Source of the DNA: DATGFK01 sp040007395
Lineage (GTDB): Bacteria; Chloroflexota; Anaerolineae; Aggregatilineales; UBA2796
Assembly (NCBI GenBank): GCA_040007395.1
Contig: JBDTVG010000224.1
Coordinates: 1 to 30,230, forward strand
Length of the DNA stretch: 30,230 bases
Reading direction: 5' to 3'
Position 1 is the stretch's first letter. Every line of letters begins with the position of its first letter. The notes beneath the pieces are model-generated. The model ran no database searches. It saw only the letters and a list, made by a program, of their open reading frames with translations, and had not been told where the DNA came from. The position numbers and the translations under genes are program-made. This document shows, one piece after another, positions 30,003 to 30,230 of the stretch.

Positions 30003-30230
30003 AATTTCGCTTGTCGTATACAAATGCTAATTCATAATCACAGCCTATTGCACTTTATGTTCCAAGCGAAAGCCCCAACCTTGCAACCTGAAACGACCAA
30101 ATTCGTACAGCAACATTAGATGTGCTTGAACTGTGCCTCAAGGAGAAAGCCGTTGTTCCACTATCTAGTAGGGTCTTATGCTAGTGGTCAGATCAGATAG
30201 GAGTTAAAGGAAACGGCTATACTAAAAGCA
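30003..30230. other. Terminal non-coding stretch
   Basis: The last 228 bases contain no supported gene. A 9-bp inverted repeat (30005-30013 and 30063-30071, TTTCGCTTG and CAAGCGAAA) spans 49 nt and has no U tract. A second small one (CCACTA and TAGTGG, near 30157-30186) lies further on. A purine-rich AAGGAAAC near the end could precede a gene beyond the window. Confidence 0.4.

Noticed and set aside
30045..30116. Minus-strand frame of 23 codons (MLLYEFGRFRLQGWGF...)
   Set aside because: It looks protein-like but is very short, has a stop a few codons upstream of the ATG, no ribosome site and no recognisable family. It may be a remnant but cannot be supported.
1..30230. Search for tRNA, rRNA, CRISPR arrays, insertion sequences and riboswitches
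   Set aside because: No T-loop-like motif, spaced direct repeats, transposase motif or recognisable riboswitch core was found by eye in the intergenic regions.

Overview
The window most likely comes from a Chloroflexota bacterium (Anaerolineae- or Chloroflexia-like). This is inferred from the very large multi-GAF signalling proteins with their typical GAF and linker signatures, an exported DUF3352 protein, a RpoD-type sigma factor with an acidic N-terminal region, and base composition that looks balanced by eye. No rRNA, tRNA, CRISPR array or insertion sequence could be recognised, so placement below phylum is not supported.

Region 1 (1-652) has no large gene. It holds two tiny candidate ORFs on the minus strand, an inverted repeat, and a compact plus-strand terminator-like hairpin.

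Region 2 (653-17731, plus strand) is the centre of interest. It is a seven-gene, 17-kb signalling operon with 4-nt ATGA overlaps at two junctions and 1, 2, 6 and 44 nt gaps at the others. It opens with a stand-alone CheY-like receiver. A soluble GAF protein follows, then three paralogous six-helix membrane GAF proteins, then a Cache-like/HAMP/GAF membrane protein, then a 2543-residue hybrid histidine kinase with about nine GAF domains, one PAS domain, HisKA, HATPase and two receivers. The five GAF proteins before the kinase have no visible output domain, and all end in the same truncated start of a GAF domain. Four of them, and the kinase, also share a linker of the form LNxxLTGxAWxxYL. The likely reading is a multi-component sensor array that converges on one giant kinase and a diffusible response regulator. 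A perfect palindromic terminator (17767-17795) closes the operon and also serves the convergent rpoD gene.

Region 3 (17834-20642) holds a divergent pair: an rpoD-type sigma factor (minus) and a DnaB-C-like RecA-fold ATPase without the DnaB N-terminal domain (plus). The sequence between them has recognisable promoters on both strands and a 14-bp inverted repeat, one arm of which overlaps the predicted rpoD -35 box.

Region 4 (20791-25750) is envelope-related. It has a membrane-anchored phosphodiester glycosidase (NAGPA) domain protein (plus), a possible 46-residue membrane peptide (minus), a MurJ-type lipid II flippase (minus) and an exported DUF3352 protein (minus), separated by clear stem-loops.

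Region 5 (26176-30002, plus strand) carries a YacL-like PIN-TRAM membrane protein, cysteinyl-tRNA synthetase, an RlmB/TrmH-type 2'-O-methyltransferase and a small VOC-fold protein. The yacL-cysS-rlmB order resembles a condensed form of the well-known Bacillus block. The last 228 bases hold no supported gene.
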